From contig NZ_LR882035.1 of the NCBI RefSeq assembly GCF_904528075.1, positions 2,170,001 through 2,234,000 on the forward strand: a DNA stretch of 64,000 nucleotides, in the 5' to 3' direction. How positions within the stretch are numbered: the first letter of the stretch is position 1; each line of letters begins with the position of its first letter. Under the pieces are notes generated by a model that had not been told where the DNA came from, searched no databases, and saw nothing but the letters and a program-made list of their open reading frames with translations. Below are positions 1 to 9,100 of the stretch, one piece after another. This DNA is from Agreia sp. COWG. Its GTDB lineage: Bacteria > Actinomycetota > Actinomycetes > Actinomycetales > Microbacteriaceae. A program made the translations under genes and the position numbers.

Positions 1-313
1 AGGCGCTGAGGGTCGGCACGATACCGAGGTTCTGGGTGGCACTCAGCAGGTACGGCACCAGCGGCACAGGGTCGTGTTTCGGCGCGAACCGCGCGTTGGC
101 GAGGTTGACCTGGCTCGTTCCGCCGTAGGTGTCGGGCACCGTCACGCCGTCTTCGATGATCAACAGGTCCAGGCCGCTGCGCTCGAACTGGCGCGCGGCG
201 TCTTGGTAGACATCCGGCTTCTTCCAGTCGTAGCCGATGCCGTAGCTGGGGTCGCCCCACCCCTGAACCCCGAAGCCAGCGCCCAGAAACCAACCGAAAT
301 GAAGCAGCGACAT
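1..313 (-). CDS. LLM-class flavin-dependent monooxygenase, N-terminal part (cut by window edge)
   Basis: The first 104 codons are visible. The protein opens MSLLHFGWFLGAGFGVQGW and continues with GIGYDW, a FERSGLDLLIIED stretch and TYGG, which is the N-terminal signature of the NtaA/SnaA/DszA group of FMNH2-dependent, TIM-barrel monooxygenases. Enzymes of this group oxidise organosulfur, sulfonate or amino-polycarboxylate compounds using flavin reduced by a partner reductase. The ATG at 311-313 is the first start after the upstream gene. The gene lies only 27 bp downstream of the cysteine-synthase-like gene on the same strand, so the two are probably cotranscribed, which favours a sulfur-compound substrate. 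The C-terminal three quarters lie outside the window, so the substrate subgroup cannot be judged. Confidence 0.85.
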   Translation of the reverse strand, partial: MSLLHFGWFLGAGFGVQGWGDPSYGIGYDWKKPDVYQDAARQFERSGLDLLIIEDGVTVPDTYGGTSQVNLANARFAPKHDPVPLVPYLLSATQNLGIVPTLSA

Positions 314-340
314 TACAGACCTAACCGTGTTGGGAGGGGC

Positions 341-1384
341 TCAGATGGAATAGGTGCCGACCCCGAGGTCGGTCAGCCACGCATCGTCGAAAGCCTTGGT
401 CAGGTAGTTGGCCCCGGTGTCGGGCGCGATCGCCACAACGACATCTCCGGGGGCTGCGGTTGCCGCGACCCGCAACGCGACGGCCACCGCCAGCGCAGAC
501 GAGGGCCCGAGCAGCAGAGCCTCCGATGCGGCGAGCGCGTGCACCGTGTCGTAGATCTCCTGGTCGCTCACGACCACGTACTCGTCGACGACCTCGTGGT
601 GATAGGTCTGCGGCCAGTTCGCCTCGGCCCACCGGTTGCCGGCGCCCTCCACGTTGATGGGGCCCGCCGCATTGCCGCTATAGGTCGAGCCGGTGGGATC
701 CGCTCCGATGACCCGGATGCGATCGGCCGACACGTCTTTCAGATAGCGGCCGGTTCCGCTGATCGTTCCCCCCGTGCCGACGGAGGCGACGAGGTGTGTC
801 ACCCCGTGCGCGGTCTGCCGCCAGATCTCTGGTCCCGTGCCCTGGTAGTGGGCGCCGGGATTGCTGTCGTTCTCGTACTGAGACGGTCGCCACGCATTCG
901 GCAGCTCGGCCGCGATGCGATCCGCGATCGTCCTGGCGTTGTCGGGGCTCTCCGGCGGAGCCTCCCAGTCGGCTTCGACGAGCCGGGCGCCGTAGGCCTT
1001 CAACACGGCTCGCTTCTCGTCGCTGATGTAGGCGCTGTGGATGATCACGACCGGGTGCCCGGTCAGCCGGCCGACGAGCGCCAGTCCGATGCCGGTGTTT
1101 CCTGAGCTCGACTCCACGATCGTCGCGCCGGGCTTCAGTGCACCGCTGGCCTCTGCGGTACGAATCATGTGCAGGGCGATCCTGTCTTTCGCGCTTCCCC
1201 CGGCATTGCGATTCTCGAGCTTCACGAGCACCCGTGCGGGCAGGCCAGCGGCCAGCACGTTCAACTCGATGAGCGGGGTGTTGCCGATGAGCGCGATGAC
1301 CGAGGCGGTGATGTCCTCGACGAACTCGCAGGGCCCCTCGCCCGACGCCGGAGCGGCCAGGGAAACGCTGTCGAGGTTCGTCAT
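341..1384 (-). CDS. PLP-dependent cysteine synthase / cystathionine beta-synthase family protein
   Basis: A fold-type II PLP enzyme of 347 aa. The PLP-binding lysine is K66 in NAGGSAKDR (the usual form is NPGGSVKDR), the substrate loop is SSSGNTG at about 92-98, and the phosphate-binding loop is GTGGT at 203-207. Family members make cysteine from O-acetylserine or O-phosphoserine and sulfide, or run related beta-replacement and beta-elimination reactions. The N-terminus has about 25 extra residues compared with CysK. The Pro-to-Ala change before the Lys loop, and the monooxygenase next door rather than a CysE-type acetyltransferase, suggest a specialised paralog and not the housekeeping CysK. 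A -10-like TATTCT at 1391-1396 sits 6 nt before the ATG, so the mRNA is probably leaderless. Confidence 0.87.
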   Translation of the reverse strand: MTNLDSVSLAAPASGEGPCEFVEDITASVIALIGNTPLIELNVLAAGLPARVLVKLENRNAGGSAKDRIALHMIRTAEASGALKPGATIVESSSGNTGIGLALVGRLTGHPVVIIHSAYISDEKRAVLKAYGARLVEADWEAPPESPDNARTIADRIAAELPNAWRPSQYENDSNPGAHYQGTGPEIWRQTAHGVTHLVASVGTGGTISGTGRYLKDVSADRIRVIGADPTGSTYSGNAAGPINVEGAGNRWAEANWPQTYHHEVVDEYVVVSDQEIYDTVHALAASEALLLGPSSALAVAVALRVAATAAPGDVVVAIAPDTGANYLTKAFDDAWLTDLGVGTYSI

Positions 1385-1509
1385 GAGTTGAGAATATGGC
1401 GGCCCATCGCTCGCCGGAGCGGTGTGTCAGAGTGTTACGACCCGAGGGTGGTTAGATCGCAGGGGATGCGGGAACGCCTCCGTCAGCACGAGCACGAGGG
1501 AGCATGGAC

Positions 1510-2373
1510 ATGGGCAAGGGAACAATCGTTTTCGCGGGCGGCGGAGTCGCCGGCATCGCATGGGAGCTGGGTGTGGTGCATGGTCTCCTCGACGCCGATC
1601 CGGTTCTCGTCGAGAAGCTGTTCGCATCCGGCACCCGCTTTGTCGGCACCTCGGCCGGGTCTGCGGTCGCCGCCCAGCTCGCCTCCTCGGCAGGCATCGC
1701 CGACTCGTATGCGGCGCAGCTCGAGGAGGAGACGGCCGAGATCGGCGCCGACGTCGACATGGCCGAGCTTCAACAGCGGTTCGTCGACGCGATCGAGGGC
1801 GCGAGATCGCCCACGGAGGCTCTGCAGGGCATCGGCCGCCTCGCACTCGAGACGCCGTCTGTCGACGAGCAGGTGCGCCTCGACGTGATCGGCGCCCGTC
1901 TCGCCGAGCCCGGGTGGCCAGAGCGCGATCTGCGCATCACCGCCGTCGACGTGACCACCGGCGAGTTCGCCGTCTTCGACCGCACGAGCGGCGTCGACCT
2001 CGTGCTCGCCATCGCCGCGAGCTGCGCGGTTCCCGGCGTGTGGCCGCCCGTCACCATCGGCTCGGCCCGGTACATGGATGGCGGGGCCCGCTCTGGCAGC
2101 AACGCCGATCTCGCGGCCGGCTCGGATTGGGTCGTCGTCGTGACGCCCCTTCCGGGCGTGGGCGATCCGGGCGTCGGCACCGTCCCCACGGCCGAACTCG
2201 AGGCGCTCGGCGGCGCTCCGACCGCGATCGTCTACGCCGACGCCGCGTCCGTCGCGGCCTTCGGCCCGAACCCGCTCGACCCCACGACCCGGCGCGCATC
2301 GGCCGAGGCGGGCCGCGCGGTCGGTCGCGCATCCGCCGCCCGCATCGCGGCCGTGCTCGACCAGGCGGAGTGA
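1510..2373 (+). CDS. patatin-like phospholipase family protein
   Basis: A patatin/RssA-type serine hydrolase of about 287 aa. The oxyanion-hole motif GGGVAG lies near residues 10-15, the nucleophile elbow GTSAGS carries the catalytic Ser (S48 from this start), and the second member of the Ser-Asp dyad is in YMDGG (D190). Such enzymes cleave acyl esters of phospholipids or other lipids, usually in the cytosol or at the inner membrane face. Two in-frame ATGs are possible, at 1504 and 1510. A strong GAGGGAG at 1496-1502 has 7-nt spacing only to 1510, so I prefer 1510. The stop overlaps the GTG of the next gene by 4 bp (GTGA), so the pair is translationally coupled. Confidence 0.85.
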   Translation: MGKGTIVFAGGGVAGIAWELGVVHGLLDADPVLVEKLFASGTRFVGTSAGSAVAAQLASSAGIADSYAAQLEEETAEIGADVDMAELQQRFVDAIEGARSPTEALQGIGRLALETPSVDEQVRLDVIGARLAEPGWPERDLRITAVDVTTGEFAVFDRTSGVDLVLAIAASCAVPGVWPPVTIGSARYMDGGARSGSNADLAAGSDWVVVVTPLPGVGDPGVGTVPTAELEALGGAPTAIVYADAASVAAFGPNPLDPTTRRASAEAGRAVGRASAARIAAVLDQAE

Positions 2374-2972
2374 CCGTGCTGTTCGAGAGCCGGGGCGCGC
2401 GTCCGCGGCTCGATCCGGATGCGCTGGTCGCGGCATCCGCAATCGTTTCCGGCGACGTGACGATCGGAGCCGGCTCGCGGATCATGCACGGCGCGGTCAT
2501 CACGGCCGAGGACGGGCCGATCGTGATCGGCGCCGACGTCGTGGTGCTCGAGAACGCGGTGATCCGTGGGCGGGCGGGCTATCCGGTCATCATCGGCGAC
2601 GGCGTCATGATCGGGCCGAACGCCCACGTCAACGGCTGCGTCGTGGGTGACGGCGCCTTCCTCGCCACGGGTTCATCGGTCTTTCCCGGCGCGACCATCG
2701 GCGACGGGGCCGAGGTGCGCATCAACGCCGTCGTGCAGGTGAACACGCGGCTCGGCGCCGGCGCCGTCGTTCCCATCTCCTGGGTGGCCGTCGGCGATCC
2801 GGCTCAGCTCTTCTCCCCTGACAGGCACGACGAGATCTGGGCCGTGCAGCGCACCCTGAATTTCGTGGGCACGGTCTATGGGGCCGGCCCGGAGGCGACG
2901 ATGGCCGACATCATGAGCTCGCAGTCGGCCTCCTACGGAGAGCACCGCGGCGACACGGCACTGCCCGACTGA
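2370..2972 (+). CDS. hexapeptide-repeat protein (gamma-carbonic-anhydrase/acyltransferase-like left-handed beta-helix)
   Basis: About 200 aa, starting at the GTG at 2370 that overlaps the upstream stop codon; a second GTG at 2376 is possible. The middle is a run of [LIV]-G-x4 hexads, such as IGADVV, IGDGVM, VGDGAF and IGDGAE, followed by INAVVQVNTRLGAGAVVP and WVAVGDPAQ. This is the signature of the gamma-carbonic-anhydrase-like / Yrb/PaaY left-handed beta-helix proteins. It has a C-terminal extension of about 60 residues. I cannot trace all three zinc-binding histidines expected in an active carbonic anhydrase (only MHG and NAHVNG are visible), so the reaction stays open. Tight coupling to the patatin-like hydrolase suggests a joint role. 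Confidence 0.75.
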   Translation: MTVLFESRGARPRLDPDALVAASAIVSGDVTIGAGSRIMHGAVITAEDGPIVIGADVVVLENAVIRGRAGYPVIIGDGVMIGPNAHVNGCVVGDGAFLATGSSVFPGATIGDGAEVRINAVVQVNTRLGAGAVVPISWVAVGDPAQLFSPDRHDEIWAVQRTLNFVGTVYGAGPEATMADIMSSQSASYGEHRGDTALPD

Positions 2973-3042
2973 GGCGCTTTCGCGCTGGTCGGGTGGCGGC
3001 CGCGACGAACGAGCACCGCGTATGGAGACCCTCTCCCCCGTT

Positions 3043-3061
3043 CCCTGAGCCTGTCGAAGGG
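3043..3061. repeat. short dispersed-repeat-like element CCCTGAGCCTGTCGAAGGG
   Basis: An imperfect inverted repeat (CCCT..AGGG ends) in the gene-free 2973-3190 stretch. From general knowledge, near-identical words (CCCTTCGACAGGCTCAGGG) recur in intergenic DNA of many actinobacterial genomes. Only one clear copy is seen in this window, so the repetitive nature is inferred. Confidence 0.4.
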
Positions 3062-3110
3062 CACTCAACCCGACCACAACTACTCCTCCGCACCCGGCCT
3101 CGCTCGGTAC

Positions 3111-3119
3111 TTATCCACA
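3111..3119 (+). promoter_or_regulatory. single DnaA-box match (TTATCCACA)
   Basis: A perfect 9-mer match to the DnaA box about 70 bp upstream of the DUF222-HNH gene. There is no cluster of further boxes and no AT-rich unwinding region, so this is not an origin. It may be chance or a DnaA-responsive site. Confidence 0.35.
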
Positions 3120-3190
3120 GCGCTTTCCCCTGATCAAGTGTCGAATGCCGGCTCCGACCCGATGTCGGTGGTCACTGTTTGACTTGTCCC

Positions 3191-4498
3191 ATGACACCCT
3201 CACCCCCACCCTCCGAGCCTGACCCGTACGTGGTCGCGCTCGATGAGGTCGCCGCCCTCGACACGCAGATAGCCCGGCTATCCGCTATCAGGGCCAGACG
3301 CGTCACCGACGCCCAGCGGCATCTGCACCGCCAGGCCCCGGTCGACACATCCACCGGAGGACCGGTCTGGTCCACCGCCCGGGTCGAACTGGTCGAGCTC
3401 CTCACCGAACTCGCCCTGCTGACCCGACGCACTGAGTACCGAACCTCCGTTCTCGTCGACACGAGCGTGGCCCTGGTCAGCTCTCTGCCTCTCACCTTTC
3501 ATGCTCTGTCAACAGGTCACATCTCGTGGGAGCACGCCGAAGTCATCGCGAAACACGCTGAAGGATTAGAGGGCGACGCACTGGATACATACGACGCTCG
3601 CCTCGCGGTGCTCGCTGCGGAGGTGAACCCGAAGCAGCTCGAGAAGAAAGCCCGGCACGAGGTCGAACTCGCCCAACCGTCAACGGCCGCGGATCGGGCG
3701 GAGAAGGCCGCGGGCACGCGCCGTATCTCTATCGACCCTGCAGCGGATGGCATGGCCAGCCTCACCCTGCTCGCCCCGGCCCCGGAGATTCACGCCATCG
3801 CAGACCGCGCCGTCCGCTTGGCCGCCGGACTCAAGGCCGCAGGTGACCCGCGCAGTATGGGACACCTGAAAGTCGACGTCCTCACCGACCTGCTCCTCAA
3901 CGGCGAGACTTCCATCCCCGGAGCCACCCGCGGCATTCGCGGCAGGGTGCACGTCATGGTTCCTGCCATGACCATCCTTGGCGTGGGCGAGGAGGCAGCG
4001 ATCCTCCGAGGCTACGGCCCCATCGACCCCGCCACCGCCGCCCAACTCACTGCCGACGCGACATCGTGGCGGCGCATCCTCACCGACCCGATCACGGGAC
4101 GGATCCTCACCACCGACCCTCGCGACTACCGGCTCACCGCGGCGATGGTCGATCACGCCCGGCTCGTGCATCCGGAATGCATATTCCCGGGGTGCACCGT
4201 CCCCGCAGAACAGGCCGACATGGACCACACCGAGGACCACGCCTACGGCGGAGGCACTATCCCGGAGAACCTCGCACCGCTCAGTGCGGAACATCACCGG
4301 GTGAAGCACCACACGAGGTGGGAGTTCATCCAGAACGGAGACGACACCCTCACCGCCACCTCACCCGCAGGACACGTCTACACGATCCGGCCCGAAGGAA
4401 GAATGCGGCCCGCACCACCAGCCGTCATCAAGGCTGCCGCCGCAGCCGCAAACACCACAACCACGGAAGAGGACGACCACGACGACTGCCCCTTCTAA
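3191..4498 (+). CDS. DUF222 domain-containing HNH endonuclease (13E12 repeat family)
   Basis: About 435 aa from the ATG at 3191; a TTG at 3179 is also in frame and no good ribosome binding site is visible for either. The N-terminal two thirds is the helical DUF222 region (runs such as LARLSAIRARR and HISWEHAEVIAKH). The C-terminus carries an HNH module: CIFPGC, then MDHTEDH, GGGTIPENLAPLSAEHHRVKH. The Cys pair plus D-H-T and H-H-R-x-K-H fit the zinc-bound HNH pattern. This family is multicopy in mycobacteria and Microbacteriaceae, with unknown biological role; a selfish or phage-related origin is often suspected. The tail is Thr/Asp-rich and ends DDCPF. It stands alone, flanked by non-coding DNA upstream. 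Confidence 0.88.
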   Translation: MTPSPPPSEPDPYVVALDEVAALDTQIARLSAIRARRVTDAQRHLHRQAPVDTSTGGPVWSTARVELVELLTELALLTRRTEYRTSVLVDTSVALVSSLPLTFHALSTGHISWEHAEVIAKHAEGLEGDALDTYDARLAVLAAEVNPKQLEKKARHEVELAQPSTAADRAEKAAGTRRISIDPAADGMASLTLLAPAPEIHAIADRAVRLAAGLKAAGDPRSMGHLKVDVLTDLLLNGETSIPGATRGIRGRVHVMVPAMTILGVGEEAAILRGYGPIDPATAAQLTADATSWRRILTDPITGRILTTDPRDYRLTAAMVDHARLVHPECIFPGCTVPAEQADMDHTEDHAYGGGTIPENLAPLSAEHHRVKHHTRWEFIQNGDDTLTATSPAGHVYTIRPEGRMRPAPPAVIKAAAAAANTTTTEEDDHDDCPF

Positions 4499-4550
4499 CC
4501 AACCACGCCGACCGTGGGAGAAATGCGCCGCAGTCCGTCATGCTGGACGC

Positions 4551-4961
4551 ATGGAAAGCCGTCACGTGAGCCGGGTCATTTCGGCGAGCCCGCACACTGT
4601 CTACGAGGTCGCCGCGAACATCGACACCCTGCCGAAATGGGCATCAGGGCTCGCGCACTCCGAAGTGACGCGCGACGGCGACCTCCTGTGGGTCGATTCG
4701 CCCATGGGGCGCGTCTCCCTGCGCTTCGTCGCGCCCAACGAGTTCGGAATCCTCGATCACGATGTGACCCTGCCATCGGGAGTGACGGTCACCAACCCGC
4801 TGAGGGTGCTCGCCCACCCGAACGGGGCGGAGGTCATCTTCACCGTGCGTCAACTCGACCTCTCCGATGACGAGTTCGATCGCGACGCGACGACGGTGGG
4901 AGAAGACCTCGACCGACTGCGATCACTCGTCGAAGACGATAACCGGGCGAGACGCTCGTAG
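4551..4961 (+). CDS. SRPBCC (START/polyketide-cyclase-like) family protein
   Basis: A 136-aa protein fitting a single helix-grip fold: VSRVISASPHTVYEVAANIDTLPKWASG is the typical N-terminal strand-helix segment, followed by VTRDGDLLWVD, a strand-rich middle and the long C-terminal helix DLDRLRSLVED. Family members bind small hydrophobic ligands or act as cyclases, dehydratases or AHSA1-like stress proteins; no catalytic residue can be assigned. The gene is followed 9 bp later by the HAD hydrolase gene on the same strand, so they may be cotranscribed. A weak -10-like CATGCT ends 6 nt before the ATG. Confidence 0.75.
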   Translation: MESRHVSRVISASPHTVYEVAANIDTLPKWASGLAHSEVTRDGDLLWVDSPMGRVSLRFVAPNEFGILDHDVTLPSGVTVTNPLRVLAHPNGAEVIFTVRQLDLSDDEFDRDATTVGEDLDRLRSLVEDDNRARRS

Positions 4962-4970
4962 TCTGGTGCG

Positions 4971-5621
4971 GTGCTCCTGCTCTTAGACCTCGACAACACG
5001 CTCGTCGACAGAGACGGCGCCTTCGAGCGCTGGGCAAAGCGGTTCGTTCGAGAGATAGGCGGAGCTGCCGCCGACTCCGCGTGGATCATGGCGGCCGACA
5101 GGAGCGGCTACACGCCTCGGCGTGAACTCGCACAAGATCTGATCACGAGATACGTTCCGAACGCAGACGCCGACGAACTCGTCGATCGCCTGCGCGAAGA
5201 GGTGCTCGACGGCCTGGCCTGCTACACCGGAGTCGTCGACCAGCTGCAGCAGCTCTCGGAATCGGGGGCCCGCCTTGTCATCGTGACCAATGGCGAATCG
5301 CGACAACAGCGACGTAAGCTCGCGCAGACGGGGCTGGACCGGCTCGTAGACGACGTCGTCATCTCTTCAGAGGTCGGGATCAAGAAACCCGACGGCCGCA
5401 TCTTCGCGGCAGCCAGGGCCACGGCTCCCGCCGACCCCGACGTCTGGATGATCGGTGACCATGTGCGCGCAGACATGGAGGGCGGGCGGGCAGCGGGCGC
5501 ATCGACCGGCTGGGTCAGCCACGGACGGCCCTGGACCGAGGAATGGTCGCCGACCCTCGTCGCCGACACCCCCGAGGCCCTGCTGGCTCGCGTTCTCCGC
5601 GCACGACCCCAGACGAGCTAG
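4971..5621 (+). CDS. HAD-superfamily hydrolase
   Basis: A 216-aa phosphatase-type HAD protein, GTG start. Motif I is DLDNTLVD at about residues 6-13 (both nucleophile and acid Asp present), motif II is VIVTNG, motif III is the Lys in IKKPDGRIF, and motif IV is MIGDHVRADMEGG. A helical C1 cap sits between motifs I and II. This fits subfamily IA (phosphoglycolate phosphatase/haloacid dehalogenase-like) enzymes acting on small phosphorylated metabolites; the substrate cannot be read. TAGTCT at 4959-4964 followed by 6 nt and GTG suggests a leaderless transcript. The stop overlaps the convergent GNAT gene by 4 bp. Confidence 0.85.
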   Translation: MLLLLDLDNTLVDRDGAFERWAKRFVREIGGAAADSAWIMAADRSGYTPRRELAQDLITRYVPNADADELVDRLREEVLDGLACYTGVVDQLQQLSESGARLVIVTNGESRQQRRKLAQTGLDRLVDDVVISSEVGIKKPDGRIFAAARATAPADPDVWMIGDHVRADMEGGRAAGASTGWVSHGRPWTEEWSPTLVADTPEALLARVLRARPQTS

Positions 5622-6112
5622 ACGACACGGTATTTGAACCCCACGTGAGACGCCTCGAATCCGAGCCGCTCGTAGAAGCGGTGCGCATCCACCCGGGCGG
5701 CATCTGAGGTCAGCTGCACGAGCGGCACACCCGAGGCGCGAGCATCCTCGAGCGCCCAGCGCATCATGGCGGCACCGATGCCGCGGTTGCGCTGACTCGA
5801 CGAGACCCGCACGGCCTCAATCTGCAGACGCGATGCTCCGCGCCGCGCCAGTCCCGGAATCACCGTGAGCTGCATGGTCGCAACAACCGAACCATCGGCC
5901 TCGACGGCAACAAGCAGCCGCTGAGCCGGGTCGCGGTCGATCGCCGCGAAGGCCACCTCGTATGCCTCGCGGTCGCTGGCATCCGCAGAGTCGCCTCGTG
6001 CGGCACTGATCGGGTCGTCGGCCAGCAGGTCGATGATCGTCGAGAGATCACCGATCGTGGCCCGTCGCAGCAACACTGAACCGAGGGGAAGATTGAGGGT
6101 CACGTCATCCAT
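5618..6112 (-). CDS. GNAT family N-acetyltransferase
   Basis: A 164-aa GCN5-related acetyltransferase. Motif A is visible as LQIEAVRVSSSQRNRGIGAAMMRWAL, whose Q/R-x-x-G-x-G/A is QRNRGIG, and motif B as LTSDAARVDAHRFYERLGFEAS. The substrate is unknown. An in-frame GTG at 6121 would add 3 residues, but it overlaps the candidate -10 (TATCGT, 6120-6125), which lies 7 nt before the ATG at 6112; I therefore choose the ATG. It is convergent with the HAD gene and divergent from hrpA. Confidence 0.85.
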   Translation of the reverse strand: MDDVTLNLPLGSVLLRRATIGDLSTIIDLLADDPISAARGDSADASDREAYEVAFAAIDRDPAQRLLVAVEADGSVVATMQLTVIPGLARRGASRLQIEAVRVSSSQRNRGIGAAMMRWALEDARASGVPLVQLTSDAARVDAHRFYERLGFEASHVGFKYRVV

Positions 6113-6119
6113 CCGCTCC

Positions 6120-6125
6120 ACGATA
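6120..6125 (-). promoter_or_regulatory. -10 element (TATCGT) of a leaderless GNAT transcript
   Basis: It sits 7 nt before the ATG at 6112 and decides against the upstream GTG. Its position is inferred from the repeated spacing seen at other genes in the window. Confidence 0.45.
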
Positions 6126-6159
6126 CCGACGCTGAGGTCCAGACCGACGCCGGAGAATC

Positions 6160-6165
6160 TAGAAT
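6160..6165 (+). promoter_or_regulatory. -10 element (TAGAAT) for hrpA
   Basis: TAGAAT followed by 9 nt and the ATG at 6175; the ATG at 6169 would be only 3 nt away. This favours 6175 as a (nearly) leaderless start. Confidence 0.45.
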
Positions 6166-6174
6166 GGAATGCCC

Positions 6175-9100
6175 ATGGATTCCCTCCCCCGCATCGTCTT
6201 CCCCCCAGAACTCCCGGTCAGTCAGAAGCGGGATGACATCGCGCGCGCCATCACAGAGAACCAGGTGGTCATCGTGGCGGGGTCCACGGGCTCGGGTAAG
6301 ACCACGCAGCTGCCGAAGATCTGCCTCGAGCTCGGTCGCGAGTCGATCGGCCACACGCAGCCCCGTCGGCTCGCCGCGCGCACCATCGCGGAGCGTATCG
6401 CCGAGGAGCTGGGCCAGGAGGTCGGCGGCCTCGTCGGCTACCAGGTGCGCTTCACCGACAAGGCGTCGAAAGACACGCGCATCAAGCTGATGACCGACGG
6501 CATCCTCTTGAACGAGATGCACCACGATCGCATGCTGTCGAAATACGACACGATCATCATCGATGAGGCGCACGAGCGCAGCCTCAACATCGACTTCCTG
6601 CTCGGCTACCTCAAACAGCTGCTGCCCAAACGCCCCGACCTGAAACTCATCATCACGTCGGCCACGATCGATCCGCAGAGCTTCTCGAAGCATTTCGGCG
6701 ACGCCCCGATCGTCGAGGTGTCGGGGCGCACGTTCCCCGTCGAGATCCGGTATCGACCGCTGGTAGCGGAGTCGCCCCTCGACGACGGTGACGATGACGA
6801 GGACTCGACGGCCAAGACACCAGAGACCCCCGATCGCGACGTCTTCGAGGCGATCGGCGAGGCGGTCGACGAGCTCGGCCGTGAGAGCGACGGCGACGTG
6901 CTCGTGTTCCTCTCTGGCGAGAACGAGATCCGCGACGCGGAGGAGTCCCTGAAGGGCAAGTTCGCCAACCGCTCGTCCGCGGGCGGTGTCACCGAGATCC
7001 TGCCGCTCTACGGTCGGCTCTCGAGCGCCGAGCAGCACCGGGTCTTCTCGAGATCCAATACCCCCGGCGTGCGCCGCCGAATCGTGCTAGCCACGAACGT
7101 CGCCGAGACCAGCCTCACGGTGCCGGGCATCAAGTATGTGATCGACGCGGGCACTGCGCGCATCAGCCGCTACAGCGTGCGCTCGAAGGTTCAGCGTCTG
7201 CCCATCGAGGCCATCTCGCAGGCATCCGCGAATCAGCGATCCGGCCGTTCGGGCCGCACCAGCGATGGAATCGCCATCCGGCTGTATTCGGAACAGGACT
7301 TCGACAAGCGCCCCGAGTTCACCGAGCCCGAGATCCTGCGCACGAATCTCGCCGCCGTCATCCTGCAGATGATCTCGTTGGGCCTCGGCGACATCGCCTC
7401 GTTCCCGTTCTTGCAACCGCCGGAGGGACGTGGGGTCAAGGACGGTCTGGACCTGCTCGGCGAGCTCGGCGCGATCCGCACGTCTCAGACGCCCCACGGT
7501 AAAACACCGGCACCGGATGCCCAGCCCCGGCTCACGAAGATTGGCCGCGACCTCGCCCGCCTGCCCATCGAGCCCCGTTTCGCGCGCATGGTGATCGAGT
7601 CCAAGGAGTCCGGAACGAGCCGCGAAGTCATGCTCATCGTCGCCGGACTCACCATTCAGGATCCCCGCGAGCGCCCGCTCGAGAGGCGCCAGCGGGCAGA
7701 CGAGCTGCACGGCCGCTTCACTGATCCGACCAGCGACTTCCTGACCCTGCTCAACCTCTGGAACTACCTCGAGCAGAAGCAGTCCGAGCTCTCGTCCAGC
7801 GCGTTCCGACGCCTGTGCAAGGCCGAGTTCCTGAACTACCTGCGCATCCGCGAGTGGCAAGACGTCTACCGCCAGCTGAAGCAGCTGTCGCGTCCGCTCG
7901 GCCTCACGATCGGCGAGCCGGCGGTGAATCCCGACGGCATCCACCGCTCGATTCTTTCGGGGCTGCTCTCGCACATCGGTCTCCGCGACGCAGTCAAGAA
8001 GGATTACATCGGCGCGCGCCAGGCCCGCTTCAGCATCTTCCCGGGCTCCGTGCTGAACAAGAAGCAGCCGGCCGCCGTGATGAGCGCCGAGCTCGTCGAG
8101 ACGAGCCGACTGTTCGCGCGCATGAACGCCGCCATCGATCCGGCCTGGGCTGAGAAGCTCGCGGGCGACCTCGTCAAGCGCAGCTACTCCGAGCCGCGCT
8201 GGGAGAAGAAGCAGGGCTCGGTCGTCGCCTACGAGCGGGTGACGCTGTTCGGCGTGCCCATCGTCGAGAAGCGGCGCATCCAGTTCTCTCGCGTCGACCC
8301 GACGTACGCCCGCGAGTTGTTCATCCGGCACGCTCTCGTCGAGGGCGACTGGGAGTCGCAGCAGGCGTTCGACCGGGCGAACAGGGCGTTCCGCAAGCAG
8401 CTCGAGCAGATAGAGGAGCGCAGCCGCCGCCGCGACCTGCTCACCGACGACGAGGCCGTCTTCGACTTCTACAACGAGCGCATCCCACGTGACGTCGTCT
8501 CGCAGCGCACTTTCGAGGGCTGGTGGAAGACGGCGAAGCACGACACCCCAGAGCTGCTCACCATGACGATCGACGCTCTCGTTCCCGAGGGCGCACCCGA
8601 GATCGATGAGAACGAGTACCCCACCACCTGGCAGCAGGAGGACCAGAAGCTGGGCCTCAGCTATCGCTTCGAGCCCGGCACGGAAGACGACGGTGTGACG
8701 GCGACCGTGCCACTCGCGCTGCTGCCGAGGTTGAAGCCGGAGTCCTTCGAGTACCAGGTGCCCGGTCTCCGCACCGAACTGGTGACCTCGCTCATCAAGA
8801 GCCTGCCGAAGAACATCAGGCGCAACTTCGTTCCCTCCACCGACTGGGCCGTGCGCCTGGTCGCCGAGACGCCCGAGGGCGACGGCGAAGCGGGATACCT
8901 CGCTGCGCTGGCGTCGACGATGACCCGCCTCGCCCACGTGCCGGTGACGCCTGCCGACTTCGACCGCGAGCGCCTGCCCGCACACCTCCGCATGTCGTTC
9001 CGCGTGGTCGACGAACGGGGCAAGACACTCTCCGTCGGCAAGGACCTGCCCGCGCTGCAGTTGCAGCACCGGGGCGCAGCGCGTGAGTCGGTCGCCAAGG

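Noticed and set aside
1422..2369. Upstream part of the frame that contains the hexapeptide-repeat gene
   Set aside because: It overlaps the patatin-like gene in another frame and encodes an Arg-rich shadow; the real start is the GTG at 2370.
3111..3119. Replication origin
   Set aside because: Only one DnaA box, no dnaA or dnaN gene and no AT-rich region nearby.
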